Positions 37,294-45,631 of a stretch of 64,000 nt of DNA are shown one piece after another. How positions within the stretch are numbered: the stretch's first letter is position 1; each line of letters opens with the position of its first letter. The position numbers were made by a program, and so were the translations under genes. The notes beneath the pieces are model-generated. The model made no database searches. It worked only from the letters and a program-made list of their open reading frames with translations, and was not told the origin of the DNA. This stretch comes from CADCVT01 sp036389485 (GTDB taxonomy: Bacteria; Actinomycetota; Thermoleophilia; Solirubrobacterales; Solirubrobacteraceae): assembly GCA_036389485.1 (NCBI GenBank), contig DASVPR010000039.1, positions 62,001-126,000 of the forward strand. The letters are read 5' to 3'.

Positions 37294-37956
37294 ATGCAGT
37301 CTGTGAGCCAGGTCTCGCTTCCCATGCGCATCGCCCTTGCGGTGACGCTCGTCTTCGTGGCCATCTGGTTCGTCGCGCTGCGCCCGAAGCCGGTGCCGAC
37401 CGCCCCCGCCCCGACGCCGCCCGCCGGCGCCCAGAGCGCGCCCGGCAAGGCCGCCGAGCAGGCTCAGCAGGCCGCCGCGACCTCGCAGGCCGCCGCGGAC
37501 AAGCACGAGGCCGCCACCGGCGACGGCGACAAGGCCACGCCCGCGACCGCCGCCAAGCCCGGCGCCGCCACCGCCGACGCGAAGAAGCCGGGCCCGGCCA
37601 TCGACCTCGAGCGCGCCGCCGGCGACAACGTCTCGAAGCCCGCACTCTCCGTCCTGCGCGACGTCTCGAAGGGCAAGGTCGCCGTCCTCCTCTTCTGGGA
37701 CCGCCGCCTGTCCGACGACCGCGCGGTCAACAAGGTCGTCGACGGCCTGAGCCGCCGCGGCGGCAAGGTCGCCGTCCACAAGTCGGCGATCGCCAAGCTC
37801 GCGCAGTTCGAGCCGATCACCCGCGGCGTGCCGGTCGTCACCTCGCCGACCGTCCTCATCATCGATCGCGCGGGCCACGCCCGGGCGGTCGCCGGCCTCA
37901 CCGTCCCCGACGAGCTCGACGAGCTGGTCGGCAAGGCGCTGAAGGTCAAGCCCTAG
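37294..37956 (+). CDS. Membrane-anchored thioredoxin-fold protein without CxxC
   Basis: A 220-residue protein: N-terminal membrane helix (IALAVTLVFVAIWFVAL), an Ala/Lys/Pro-rich linker of about 90 residues, and a C-terminal thioredoxin-like domain (VAVLLFWDRRLSDDRAVNKV, VTSPTVLIIDRAGHARAVAG). The place of the redox CxxC holds DRRLSDD, so disulfide chemistry is unlikely; a structural or binding role is more probable. The start is the ATG closest to the helix. It ends directly against the converging MBL-fold gene. Confidence 0.75.
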   Translation: MQSVSQVSLPMRIALAVTLVFVAIWFVALRPKPVPTAPAPTPPAGAQSAPGKAAEQAQQAAATSQAAADKHEAATGDGDKATPATAAKPGAATADAKKPGPAIDLERAAGDNVSKPALSVLRDVSKGKVAVLLFWDRRLSDDRAVNKVVDGLSRRGGKVAVHKSAIAKLAQFEPITRGVPVVTSPTVLIIDRAGHARAVAGLTVPDELDELVGKALKVKP

Positions 37957-38592
37957 CTAGACCAGCTCGGCCAGGAACGGGTTCGTCGCGCGCTCGCGCC
38001 CGAGCGTCGTGATCCCCATGTGCCCCGGGTACACGGTCGTCTCGTCGTCGAAGCGCTCGAGCAGCCCGGCGATCGACGCGGCAAGCGTGTTCCAGTCGCC
38101 GCCCGGCAGGTCGACCCGCCCGACCGACCCCTGGAAGAGGACGTCGCCGCTGAACAGCGCCTTCTCGGCCTCGATCGCGTAGGTGACGTGGCCGGGGCTG
38201 TGGCCCGGCGTGAAGATGACCTCGACGTCGAAGCCCGCGAGCGACAGGCGCTCCCCGCCCTCGACGGTCTCGTCCGCGTCGTAGCTCTCGAACGGGCCGA
38301 AGCCCGGCCAGGGGACGAAGCGGTTGATGTCCGCCAGCACCGGCACCTCGATCTTCGGGCAGTAGACGGGCGCGCCGGTGGCCTTCGCGACCGGCGCGAC
38401 CGCCCCGACGTGGTCGAAGTGCGTGTGCGTCAGGAGGATCGCGTCGAGCGTGACGCCGAGCGCGTCGATCGCGCCGAGCAGCTTGTCGGCCTCGTCGCCG
38501 GGGTCGACGATGACCGCGTGGTCGCCGCCGTCGGGCCGGGCCAGGAAGCAGTTCTCCTGGACCATCCCGACGGTGAACATCCGGACGTCCAT
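37957..38592 (-). CDS. Glyoxalase-II-like MBL-fold hydrolase
   Basis: A 211-residue metallo-beta-lactamase-fold protein with THTHFDHVGA, the metal site motif, TPGHSPGHV, GDVLFQGSVGR and YPGHMG. These are typical of hydroxyacylglutathione-hydrolase-like thioesterases that cleave thioesters or persulfides. The start shares one base with the upstream stop (TGATG), so translation is probably coupled to the small membrane protein. Substrate not determinable. Confidence 0.9.
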   Translation of the reverse strand: MDVRMFTVGMVQENCFLARPDGGDHAVIVDPGDEADKLLGAIDALGVTLDAILLTHTHFDHVGAVAPVAKATGAPVYCPKIEVPVLADINRFVPWPGFGPFESYDADETVEGGERLSLAGFDVEVIFTPGHSPGHVTYAIEAEKALFSGDVLFQGSVGRVDLPGGDWNTLAASIAGLLERFDDETTVYPGHMGITTLGRERATNPFLAELV

Positions 38593-38948
38593 CAGCGTGC
38601 CTGCTTGCGCATGTAGCGCCGGTGCATGTAGCCGTCGATGTAGTACGTCGCGGGGACGTAGAGGGCCAGCAGCAGGACCGAGATCGTCACGGCCTGGGGG
38701 ATCGTCCGGTCGAGGATCACGACCGCGGCGATCGCGAAGATCGCCGTCGCGAACAGCGAGCGGTTGAACGCGCTCTTCCAGGTCGGCGGCGTCTCCATGC
38801 GGTTGCGGCGCCGCGTGGCGGCGTCCTCGCGCATCCCGCCGCGCTTCTCGTTCTCCTCCGGGCGGCGGCCGGTGCGGCCCCGCGCCTCGACCATCCCGGC
38901 GGCGTTGCCGCGGTGCTTGGTGCGCCGGCGCTTCTTCGTCTGGGCCAT
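38592..38948 (-). CDS. Small two-helix membrane protein
   Basis: A 118-residue protein with a basic N-terminal half (KKRRRTKHRGN, RRRNRM) and two membrane helices (FATAIFAIAAVVILDRTI and AVTISVLLLALYVPATYYID). The basic side would stay in the cytoplasm. It resembles unclassified actinobacterial membrane proteins; no function known. Coupled to the downstream MBL-fold gene. Confidence 0.75.
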   Translation of the reverse strand: MAQTKKRRRTKHRGNAAGMVEARGRTGRRPEENEKRGGMREDAATRRRNRMETPPTWKSAFNRSLFATAIFAIAAVVILDRTIPQAVTISVLLLALYVPATYYIDGYMHRRYMRKQAR

Positions 38949-38954
38949 CGCCTC

Positions 38955-39791
38955 TCACTGTAGTCCGCGCAACGCGTCCTCGACCGTGCGGCGGTTGCGC
39001 ACGCCGACGTCCTCCGGCCACCCGTCGAACGCCGCCGCCGGCGCCAACCCGACCAGCTCCGCCTCGCGCACCCGCGCGTGGCGACGCACCGCTTCGAGGA
39101 CCCGTGCGAGCGGGACGGCGACGTGGTCCTCGACGTTCGTGGAGACCTGCGCGACGCCCCCGCGCAGCTCGATGCCGAGCGCTCGCACACCCGGAAGCCC
39201 CTCCTCCCCGCCCTCGCGCACGAGCGCGGCGATCCGCTTCGCGTCGCTCACGGTCGCGGGGGGCGCCAGCTCGAGGTTGAACGCGACGAGGGGCGGCCGC
39301 GCGGCGACGAGCACCGCACCGTGGCGCGGCGAGCGCTCGCGCGGGCCGAAGTCGGACGGGACCTCGTCCAGCGCGCCGGGCCGGCGCAGCTCCGCGCGCG
39401 AGCGCCCGCCCGCGAGCGCGCCGTACAGGTACACGGGCAGGCCGAGCTCGCCGAGCACGTCCGCCGCGACGAGCGCCTCGGCGCACGCGGCGCCCCGCAG
39501 CTCGGGCCCGAGGTGCACGACCGGCGCGACGTCGAGCGCGCCGACGTGCGGATGCGCCCCGCGCGGCGCCGTCAGGTCGACGCGCGCGAGCACCTCCCGC
39601 GCCCCCGCCGCCAGCGCCGGCGCCAGCCGCCCCGGCTCGGCCGCGAGCGTGAAGACCGAGCGGTGGTGGTCGGGGTCGGCGTGCACGTCGAGCAGCCGCA
39701 CGCCCGTGGAGGCGAACGCCGCGCCGATCGCCTCGATCGCCGCCTCGTCGCGCCCCTCCGACACGTTGGGGACCGCGAGCAGCGCCGTCAC
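38955..39791 (-). CDS. Glutamate formimidoyltransferase-like protein
   Basis: A 278-residue protein matching the FTCD N-terminal transferase domains: VTALLAVPNVSEGRD at the start, DHHRSVFTLA, then RGAHPHVGALDVAPVV with the catalytic-type His, and AQVSTNVEDHVAVPL. In full FTCD the enzyme moves a formimino group to tetrahydrofolate in histidine breakdown. No other hut gene is in the window, so the in vivo role may differ. The GTG start overlaps the GNAT gene stop by 4 bases. Confidence 0.85.
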   Translation of the reverse strand: MTALLAVPNVSEGRDEAAIEAIGAAFASTGVRLLDVHADPDHHRSVFTLAAEPGRLAPALAAGAREVLARVDLTAPRGAHPHVGALDVAPVVHLGPELRGAACAEALVAADVLGELGLPVYLYGALAGGRSRAELRRPGALDEVPSDFGPRERSPRHGAVLVAARPPLVAFNLELAPPATVSDAKRIAALVREGGEEGLPGVRALGIELRGGVAQVSTNVEDHVAVPLARVLEAVRRHARVREAELVGLAPAAAFDGWPEDVGVRNRRTVEDALRGLQ

Positions 39792-40186
39792 AGCTCGAGC
39801 TCGACGAGGAGGTGCTCCCCCGCGTCGGTGACCGCGAGCGGCACGCCGGTCGCCGTGAGCACCTTGAGCATCGCGGCGTTGTCGGGCCGCACGTCCGCGA
39901 TCAGGACCTCCATCCCGGCCTCGCGCGCGGCCTCGACGACGGCGTCGGCGAGCTGGGTCCCGACGCCGCGCCCGCGGTGCCCGGCCGCCACCTCCACAGC
40001 GAGCTCGGCCGCGTACGGCCCGATGCGCCGCAGCGCCGCGTGCCCGACGAGCCGCTCGCCCTCGAACGCCACGAGGCCCACGCGCTCGGCGTCCTCGGCG
40101 CGGTCGGCGGGCCGGCCGCCGTCCGCGTCCGCCAGCATGGCGCTGAGCGCATCCACGTCGGCGGGCGTCTGGCGGCGGATCACCAC
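39788..40186 (-). CDS. GNAT-family acetyltransferase
   Basis: A 132-residue N-acetyltransferase. The acetyl-CoA loop is AGHRGRGVGTQLADAVVEA, preceded by the beta-4 strand AAELAVEVA and followed by PDNAAMLKVLTATGV. One domain, no leader. Two GTG codons in tandem mark the start. Translationally coupled to the formimidoyltransferase-like gene. Substrate unknown. Confidence 0.88.
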   Translation of the reverse strand: MVIRRQTPADVDALSAMLADADGGRPADRAEDAERVGLVAFEGERLVGHAALRRIGPYAAELAVEVAAGHRGRGVGTQLADAVVEAAREAGMEVLIADVRPDNAAMLKVLTATGVPLAVTDAGEHLLVELEL

Positions 40187-40318
40187 GCACGCATCCTGCC
40201 AGCCCGCGGTGCCGCGAGGCGTTCCCTGAGCGCAAAGTGTTCGCGCAAGTTCCGCGCGGGCGCGGCGTTGAAGAAGCGCCAACCGATCCGGGCCCCGCGC
40301 CCAATGGAGGTTCCGCCC

Positions 40319-41092
40319 ATGCGTTCGTCCAGCATCAAGCGAGTGGCCGTCGCCGCGGTCGCCGCGTGCGCGCTCACACCGGGCGTCGCCGCGGCGCAGG
40401 ACCCGGACGCGGTCGGGGTCCAGAACGACGTCGACGCTCGCTGCGGCGCGGTGCCGCTGGGCGACACCGGCGGCGGCGTCGCCGTGCTGAACGGCGGCGC
40501 GGACACCGGCGAGGACGTCTACGGCCCGTTCGTCGGCGCGCTCCCCGAGACGCAGGGCACGCAGGACGGCGTCGACCAGTCGGTCAGCAGCACCGTCACG
40601 TCGGACAACGGCGTCGTCGAGGATCCGGGCACGCCGGACGAGAGCACGGTCTGCGACCGCCTCGTCATCGGCGCGCCGACCGAGCAGAGCTCGGCGACGC
40701 CTCCCTACGACTTCTCCGCGGGCAGCTGCGGGACGACCATGGGCGTGCCGGCGTTCGTCGACGGCAACGCCCGCATCCGGGGCTACATCAACGCGCAGTG
40801 CTGGTTCACGCGCGGCGTGACGGCGGTCGTCACGCTCAGGGCCTGCCTCCAGAAGCGGCTCCCCCTCACCGGCGACTACACGACCGTGAGCGGCGGGTGC
40901 TCGTCGTACCGCAGCTTCTACTACCCCAACAACACGAACGTGACGTTGTTCACGCCGCGGGTGCCGTGCGACGCGGGGCGCTCGAACCGCATGTACCGCA
41001 CCTACGGGATCATCGCCGTCAAGACCGCGAACGGCTTCACGGGCTACCGGCGGCGCGCGTCGCAGCCGGCCACGCTGGCGTGCGTCACCTGA
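40319..41092 (+). CDS. Small exported protein, unknown
   Basis: A 257-residue protein with signal peptide RVAVAAVAACALTPGVAAA. The mature region is acidic and Gly/Asp-rich at first, then has cysteine-containing segments (INAQCWFTRGVTAVVTLRAC, SGGCSSYRSFYYPNNTN). The ATG is set by GGAGG 10 bases upstream; an earlier ATG lies inside that site. No family recognised. It precedes another exported protein by 43 bases and may share its transcript. Confidence 0.8.
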   Translation: MRSSSIKRVAVAAVAACALTPGVAAAQDPDAVGVQNDVDARCGAVPLGDTGGGVAVLNGGADTGEDVYGPFVGALPETQGTQDGVDQSVSSTVTSDNGVVEDPGTPDESTVCDRLVIGAPTEQSSATPPYDFSAGSCGTTMGVPAFVDGNARIRGYINAQCWFTRGVTAVVTLRACLQKRLPLTGDYTTVSGGCSSYRSFYYPNNTNVTLFTPRVPCDAGRSNRMYRTYGIIAVKTANGFTGYRRRASQPATLACVT

Positions 41093-41135
41093 CATAGGAC
41101 CGCAATTCCGGGGCATGGGATGCGTTGGTGCTCTC

Positions 41136-43172
41136 ATGCCCCGGAAGATCCGCGCCGCCGAGCGCGCCGGCTTCGCGCTCGTCGCCCTGCCGCTCCTCGC
41201 CATCGTCGTCCTCCTCGTCGGCACCTCCGGCGCGCAGGAGGGACGGCCGGACATGATCACGTCCGACAACGTCAAGTTCATCCGCCACCTTCCGGAGGCG
41301 AGCGACGGCGTCGGGGCGCGGGTCGTCGGGAATCGGCTCTTCGTCACCACGACGAAGGACCTCGTCGTCTACGACATCACCGACCCGCCGAACCCGGTGC
41401 GGCTCGGGTCGGTCAACGCGAACATCTCCTTCGAGAACGAGGAGGTCCCGACCAACGGCAAAGTCCTCGGCGTCTCCGGGCAGTACGGCGGCTGCAGCCC
41501 CGCCGGGGCGCCGGTCCCGCCGCCCGACGTCAACGGCCTCCCCGCGGTCCGCAACTGCCTCGTGATCTACGACGTCTCCGACCCCGAGGCGCCCAAGGTC
41601 GCCTCGGTGGTCTACGGCGCGGGCGACCACACGCACACCTGCGTGCTGGACTGCAAGTACTTCTACGGTTCGAGCGGCGCGATCGTCGACGCCACCGATC
41701 CGTACGACGCGAAGCTCCTGATGACCAAGAACGCGCAGGGCAGGGACGTCGAGGAGAACTGGCAGACGGTCATGGGCGACCTCGATCAGAGCTGCCACCA
41801 CCAGAACGAGGTCCGGCCGGGGATCATCATCGCCGCGTGCCAGCCGATCTTCGTGGTGAGCATCAACGCGGAGGACGGCGGCACGCCGACGAAGCCGGCG
41901 ATCCTGGCGAAGTACAGGCACGAGCCCGGCCCCCGCGAGGACCCGCCGTACTACTCCAGCGGCGGGCCCGGCGACCCGGTCCGCCGGTTCGTCCACGGCG
42001 TGCGCTGGCCGAACCAGGGCGCCGACAAGTTCATCCTCGGCGGAGGCGAGACCAACTTCCAGCCGCGCTGCACCGACCGCGTCGGCAAGTTCTTCGTCTT
42101 CGACACCACGCGGCCGTCCCCGCAGGGCTCGTGGACCCAGACCGACGAGATCTGGCCGCAGAACGGCACCTACCAGAGCGACAACGGCAACGGGACCGCG
42201 CAGATCCTCGGCTGCTCGGCGCACTGGTTCGAGGAGCACCCGACGTTCAAGAACGGCGGGCTCGTCGCGCTGGCCGAGTACGAGCAGGGGACGCGCTTCC
42301 TGCAGGTGACGCCCGACGGGCGGATCCGGCAGCTGGGCTTCGCGCTGCCGATCGGCGGCTCGACGAGCGCCCCGCACTGGGCGCCGGACGGCCGGACCGT
42401 CTACGCGATCGACTACACCCGCGGGCTCGACGTCCTGCGCTACGACGGCCCGCTGGTCGTGCCCGACGAGCAGGGGCACGCCGAGGAGCCGCCCGAGGCG
42501 CTCGCGCCGGGCGAGGTGCCCCGCGAGCAGCTGCCGTCGGTGACCCCGCCGGTCACGCCGGCCGGCCGGCCGTGCCCCGCGGACACCGGATTCAGCCGCA
42601 TCTCCGCTCGCGGCAACCGGATCTCGGTGCTGCGCCGCCAGCCGCGGCCGTTCACGATCGAGCTGTTCCGGCAGTCCAAGGGCCGGCGCGTCGTCGACCG
42701 CCGCGTCGCCCGGCTGAAGGTGAACAAGAGCCAGGTGCGCCTGCCGAAGACGGCCGGCGACGGCTACTACTTCGCCCGCATCCGGATGGTGCTGCCGGGC
42801 ACCGACGACGTCCGCCGCGTCGCGCTGCGCCGGCAGGGCGGGCGCTGGAGCGTCCGGCCCGACCACTACCTGCGGACCGCGTGCGGCGCGCTGAAGGCGT
42901 TCAAGCTCGAGCGCACCGTGTTCGGCGGCCGCAAGCGCGTGCCGCTGCGGATCTCGTACCGGCTGCCGACCGGGGTCGACTCGGTCCGCATCGAGATCCT
43001 GCGCGGGACGAAGGTCGTCAGGACGATCCGCGGCGGGACCGAGCGCGCCCGCGCGCACCGCTACAGCGTGCCGGCGTCGATCGCGAAGCCCGGCCGCGAC
43101 GTGCGCGTCCGCGTCGTCGTGACCCGCGCCCGGGCGGAGATCGCCGAGACGCTGGTCTCGCACCGGCTCTAG
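41136..43172 (+). CDS. Exported LVIVD-like beta-propeller protein
   Basis: A 678-residue protein with an N-terminal hydrophobic signal or anchor (FALVALPLLAIVVLLVGTSGA). Residues about 35-460 have LVIVD-type repeats (LFVTTTKDLVVYDITDPPNP, LVIYDVSDPEAPKVASVVYG), which build an extracellular beta-propeller. The last 200 residues are a basic beta-sandwich-like region (VPLRISYRLPTGVDSVRIEI). Cysteines in TCVLDC and SCHHQN could form disulfides or bind metal. Function unknown. Ends before a strong bidirectional hairpin. Confidence 0.85.
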   Translation: MPRKIRAAERAGFALVALPLLAIVVLLVGTSGAQEGRPDMITSDNVKFIRHLPEASDGVGARVVGNRLFVTTTKDLVVYDITDPPNPVRLGSVNANISFENEEVPTNGKVLGVSGQYGGCSPAGAPVPPPDVNGLPAVRNCLVIYDVSDPEAPKVASVVYGAGDHTHTCVLDCKYFYGSSGAIVDATDPYDAKLLMTKNAQGRDVEENWQTVMGDLDQSCHHQNEVRPGIIIAACQPIFVVSINAEDGGTPTKPAILAKYRHEPGPREDPPYYSSGGPGDPVRRFVHGVRWPNQGADKFILGGGETNFQPRCTDRVGKFFVFDTTRPSPQGSWTQTDEIWPQNGTYQSDNGNGTAQILGCSAHWFEEHPTFKNGGLVALAEYEQGTRFLQVTPDGRIRQLGFALPIGGSTSAPHWAPDGRTVYAIDYTRGLDVLRYDGPLVVPDEQGHAEEPPEALAPGEVPREQLPSVTPPVTPAGRPCPADTGFSRISARGNRISVLRRQPRPFTIELFRQSKGRRVVDRRVARLKVNKSQVRLPKTAGDGYYFARIRMVLPGTDDVRRVALRRQGGRWSVRPDHYLRTACGALKAFKLERTVFGGRKRVPLRISYRLPTGVDSVRIEILRGTKVVRTIRGGTERARAHRYSVPASIAKPGRDVRVRVVVTRARAEIAETLVSHRL

Positions 43173-43185
43173 TCGCGAACCCGCA

Positions 43186-43214
43186 CCGCCGCGGCGCTGC
43201 GCGCGCCGCGGCGG
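43186..43214. terminator. Bidirectional hairpin terminator
   Basis: CCGCCGCGGCGC and GCGCCGCGGCGG form a perfect 12-bp stem with a 5-base loop between two convergent genes (14 bases past one stop, 9 past the other). It probably ends both transcripts. No U-tract on either side. Confidence 0.7.
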
Positions 43215-43223
43215 AGAGTCGTG

Positions 43224-44165
43224 TCAGAGGACGAACCGTCCGCCGTCGATCACGGTCGTGCCGCCGACCACGAGCGTCGGGTCGACGACGACGGCGTCCT
43301 CGTGCACGGGCACGTTGACCGTGCCGCCGATCCCGGCGCTGGCGCCGAACGCGACGTGCACCGTCCCGAGGACCTTCTCGTCCTCGAGGAGGTTGCCGCC
43401 GAGCCGCGCGCGCTCGTTGGTGCCGACGCCGAGCTCGGCGAGGTGCCGGCCGTCCTCGCCGTAGGCGGTCAGGTGCTCCAGCAGCCGCTCGCCGAGCGCG
43501 CCGCTGACCTCGGTCAGCCGCCCGTCCCCGACCGTCAGCCGGACCTCGTGGTCGGCCGCGCCGAGGTGCCCGACCGTCGCCGCGACGAAGACGCCGCTCC
43601 CGCCCGCCGGCGAGATGAACCCCTCGCCGCACGGCAGGTTGCCGAAGGCGCCCGCGGAGGTCATCTCGCCGTCGTCGGCGATCGCCGTGCGACCGCTCAG
43701 GTCGAACTGCATGTCGGAGCCGCGCGGGCACGTGAAGCGCGCCTCGCCGGCCTCGGTCAGCAGCTCCGCGACGAGCGCGCTGCGCCGCACCATCTCGTCG
43801 AAGTCGGCGCTCATCAGCCGGCCGAACATCTCCGCCTCGACGCCGGGGAGCGTGGCCCCGCGCGCGCCGCGCTCCGTCGCGCCCTTCCGCGCCCGCGTGT
43901 GGCTGAGCGAGGGCAGGCACGGCGCGAGGAAGACGTCGCACGCGGCAAAGGCGGCGGCCACCGTCGGCGGCGGCTCGGTGCCTCGCTGCGCCCGCGGCGG
44001 CAGCAGCGCGAGCACGCTGTCGCCGCCCGCGCGGATCGCGCCCTCGTGCAGCGCGCGCCCGACGTCGAGCCGATCCGGATCGGCGACCACGAGCACGTTC
44101 TCGCCGTCCTTGACCGCCACGCAGCGGTTGACCACGGTCTCGACGGCGGCGTTGAGGTCGGTCAT
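43224..44165 (-). CDS. M29 (aminopeptidase T)-like metalloprotease
   Basis: A 313-residue protein of the AmpS/aminopeptidase T type. Diagnostic segments are SDMQFDLSGR, GAFGNLPCGEGFISP with the metal-binding Glu, ELGVGTNERARLGGN and GGTVNVPVHEDAVVVDP with the metal-binding His. Family members release N-terminal residues using two metal ions. It is shorter than the roughly 370-410 residues of classical M29 enzymes and its N-terminal domain is reduced. The second in-frame ATG is taken as start. Divergent from the STAS gene. Confidence 0.75.
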   Translation of the reverse strand: MTDLNAAVETVVNRCVAVKDGENVLVVADPDRLDVGRALHEGAIRAGGDSVLALLPPRAQRGTEPPPTVAAAFAACDVFLAPCLPSLSHTRARKGATERGARGATLPGVEAEMFGRLMSADFDEMVRRSALVAELLTEAGEARFTCPRGSDMQFDLSGRTAIADDGEMTSAGAFGNLPCGEGFISPAGGSGVFVAATVGHLGAADHEVRLTVGDGRLTEVSGALGERLLEHLTAYGEDGRHLAELGVGTNERARLGGNLLEDEKVLGTVHVAFGASAGIGGTVNVPVHEDAVVVDPTLVVGGTTVIDGGRFVL

Positions 44166-44226
44166 CCGCGCCAGGCTACGCGTTGCGACCAACTTCGAGC
44201 GCGCGGCGTCATTTCAGGAGATGACG

Positions 44227-44544
44227 ATGATGCACGCGCCGCTGAAGCTCTCCGAGACGTCCCGCGACACCGACCGGTGCACGCTGACCGTCGAGGGCGA
44301 ACTCGACATCGCGACCGTCGGCCAGTTCCGCCGGTCGGTGAGCGCGCTGCTCGGCACCGGCTGCCGGCACCTCGAGGTCGACCTCGGGGGCACGACGTTC
44401 CTCGACTCCAGCGGGCTCGGCGCGCTCATCTGGGCGTCGCACCGCATCCACGCCGCCGGTGGTGAGATGACCGTCGTCAACCCGGCCCCGCGCGTCGCGA
44501 AGACGCTGCAGATCACGGGCGTCGACCGCGTGCTGCTGGCGTAA
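44227..44544 (+). CDS. STAS-domain anti-sigma factor antagonist
   Basis: A 105-residue STAS protein with the phospho-acceptor motif FLDSSGLGALIWA and the family start LTVEGELDIATVGQF. The AGGAG site directly touches an upstream ATG, so initiation more likely occurs at the ATG 6 bases further, used here. The hydrolase-LuxR gene follows after 9 bases. It is a second, distinct STAS protein besides the one near the window start, so the partner-switching network has several inputs. Confidence 0.88.
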   Translation: MMHAPLKLSETSRDTDRCTLTVEGELDIATVGQFRRSVSALLGTGCRHLEVDLGGTTFLDSSGLGALIWASHRIHAAGGEMTVVNPAPRVAKTLQITGVDRVLLA

Positions 44545-44553
44545 TGTTCACCC

Positions 44554-45585
44554 ATGGACCAGCGGATCGGCTTCTGCCCCGTCCAGGGCGGACGCATCGC
44601 CTACGCGGTCACCGGCGACGGCCCGCCGCTGATCATGCCGGCGTGGTGGGTCAGCCATCTCGAGGTCGACTGGCAGACGCCCGGCTTCCGCGCGTTCGTC
44701 GAGGCGCTGAGCGCGCACCGCACCGTCATCCGCTACGACAAGCTCGGCTGCGGCCTCTCGGATCGCGAGCGCCCGCCGGACCAGTTCACGCTCGACCACG
44801 AGGTCGGCGTGCTCGAGGCGCTGGTCGAGGAGGTCGGCGCCGAGGCCCCGGCGATGCTCGCGGTGTCCTGCGCGGGCTGCATCGCCACGAGCTACGCGCT
44901 GCGCAACCCCGTGTCGTCGCTCGTCTTCGCCGCCTCGTACGCCGACGGGACGCGGCTCACGGAACCCGCGGTGGAGCGGCTGATCATCGCTGCGGTGCGG
45001 ACCCACTGGGGGATGGGCTCGCGGATGCTGGCCGACATCTTCATGGGCGGCGCAACCGAGGAGGAACGGCGCGAGTACGACCAGTTCCAGCGCGCGTCGG
45101 CGACACCGGAGATGGCCGCGGAGCTGCTGGAGCTCGTCTACAGCGTGAGTGTCGTGGACCTCGTGCCGAAGCTCGACGTGCCGGCGCTCGTCGTGAACCG
45201 GCGCGGCGACGAGGCGGTCCCGTTCGAGCGCGGGCGCGAGCTGGCGTCGCTGCTGCCAGGCGCGCGGTTCGTGCCGCTCGACGGCGACGCGCACCTCCCG
45301 TGGACCGGGCAGGCGGGCACGATCGTCGAGCTCATCCTGCGGTTCCTCGACGGCGACGAGGCGCCGTCGCGCGCGCCGGCCTCGAACGGCGACGAGGTGC
45401 TCTCCGCCCGCGAGCGCGACGTGCTGCGCCTGGTGGCGAGCGGGCTGAGCGACACGCAGATCGCCGAGTCGCTGGTGCTCAGCCCGCACACCGTCCACCG
45501 GCACGTGGCCAACATCCGCACGAAGCTCCGGCAGCCGACGCGAGGGGCGGCGGCCGCCGAAGCCGCGCGGAGGGGGCTCATCTGA
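44554..45585 (+). CDS. Alpha/beta-hydrolase fused to LuxR-type DNA-binding domain
   Basis: A 343-residue fusion. Residues 1-265 are an alpha/beta hydrolase: YDKLGCGLSDRE, a nucleophile region AVSCAGCIATSYA (Ser kept, flanking Gly changed to Ala), Asp in NRRGDEAVPF and His in GDAHLPW. Residues 280-343 are a LuxR helix-turn-helix (LSARERDVLRLVASGLSDTQ, SPHTVHRHVANIRTKL). The hydrolase may bind or turn over a small molecule that controls DNA binding; this is inference, but the fold is used for ligand sensing in other regulators. Follows a STAS gene, likely in one operon. Confidence 0.9.
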   Translation: MDQRIGFCPVQGGRIAYAVTGDGPPLIMPAWWVSHLEVDWQTPGFRAFVEALSAHRTVIRYDKLGCGLSDRERPPDQFTLDHEVGVLEALVEEVGAEAPAMLAVSCAGCIATSYALRNPVSSLVFAASYADGTRLTEPAVERLIIAAVRTHWGMGSRMLADIFMGGATEEERREYDQFQRASATPEMAAELLELVYSVSVVDLVPKLDVPALVVNRRGDEAVPFERGRELASLLPGARFVPLDGDAHLPWTGQAGTIVELILRFLDGDEAPSRAPASNGDEVLSARERDVLRLVASGLSDTQIAESLVLSPHTVHRHVANIRTKLRQPTRGAAAAEAARRGLI

Positions 45586-45589
45586 GCGA

Positions 45590-45612
45590 CGCGGTGGCGG
45601 CCCGCCACCGCG
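45590..45612. terminator. Bidirectional hairpin terminator
   Basis: CGCGGTGGC pairs with GCCACCGCG around a 5-base loop, between the converging hydrolase-LuxR and flavoenzyme genes. It starts 5 bases past one stop and lies 20 bases from the other. Confidence 0.65.
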
Positions 45613-45631
45613 CCGCTCGCGCGCGGGCGGG

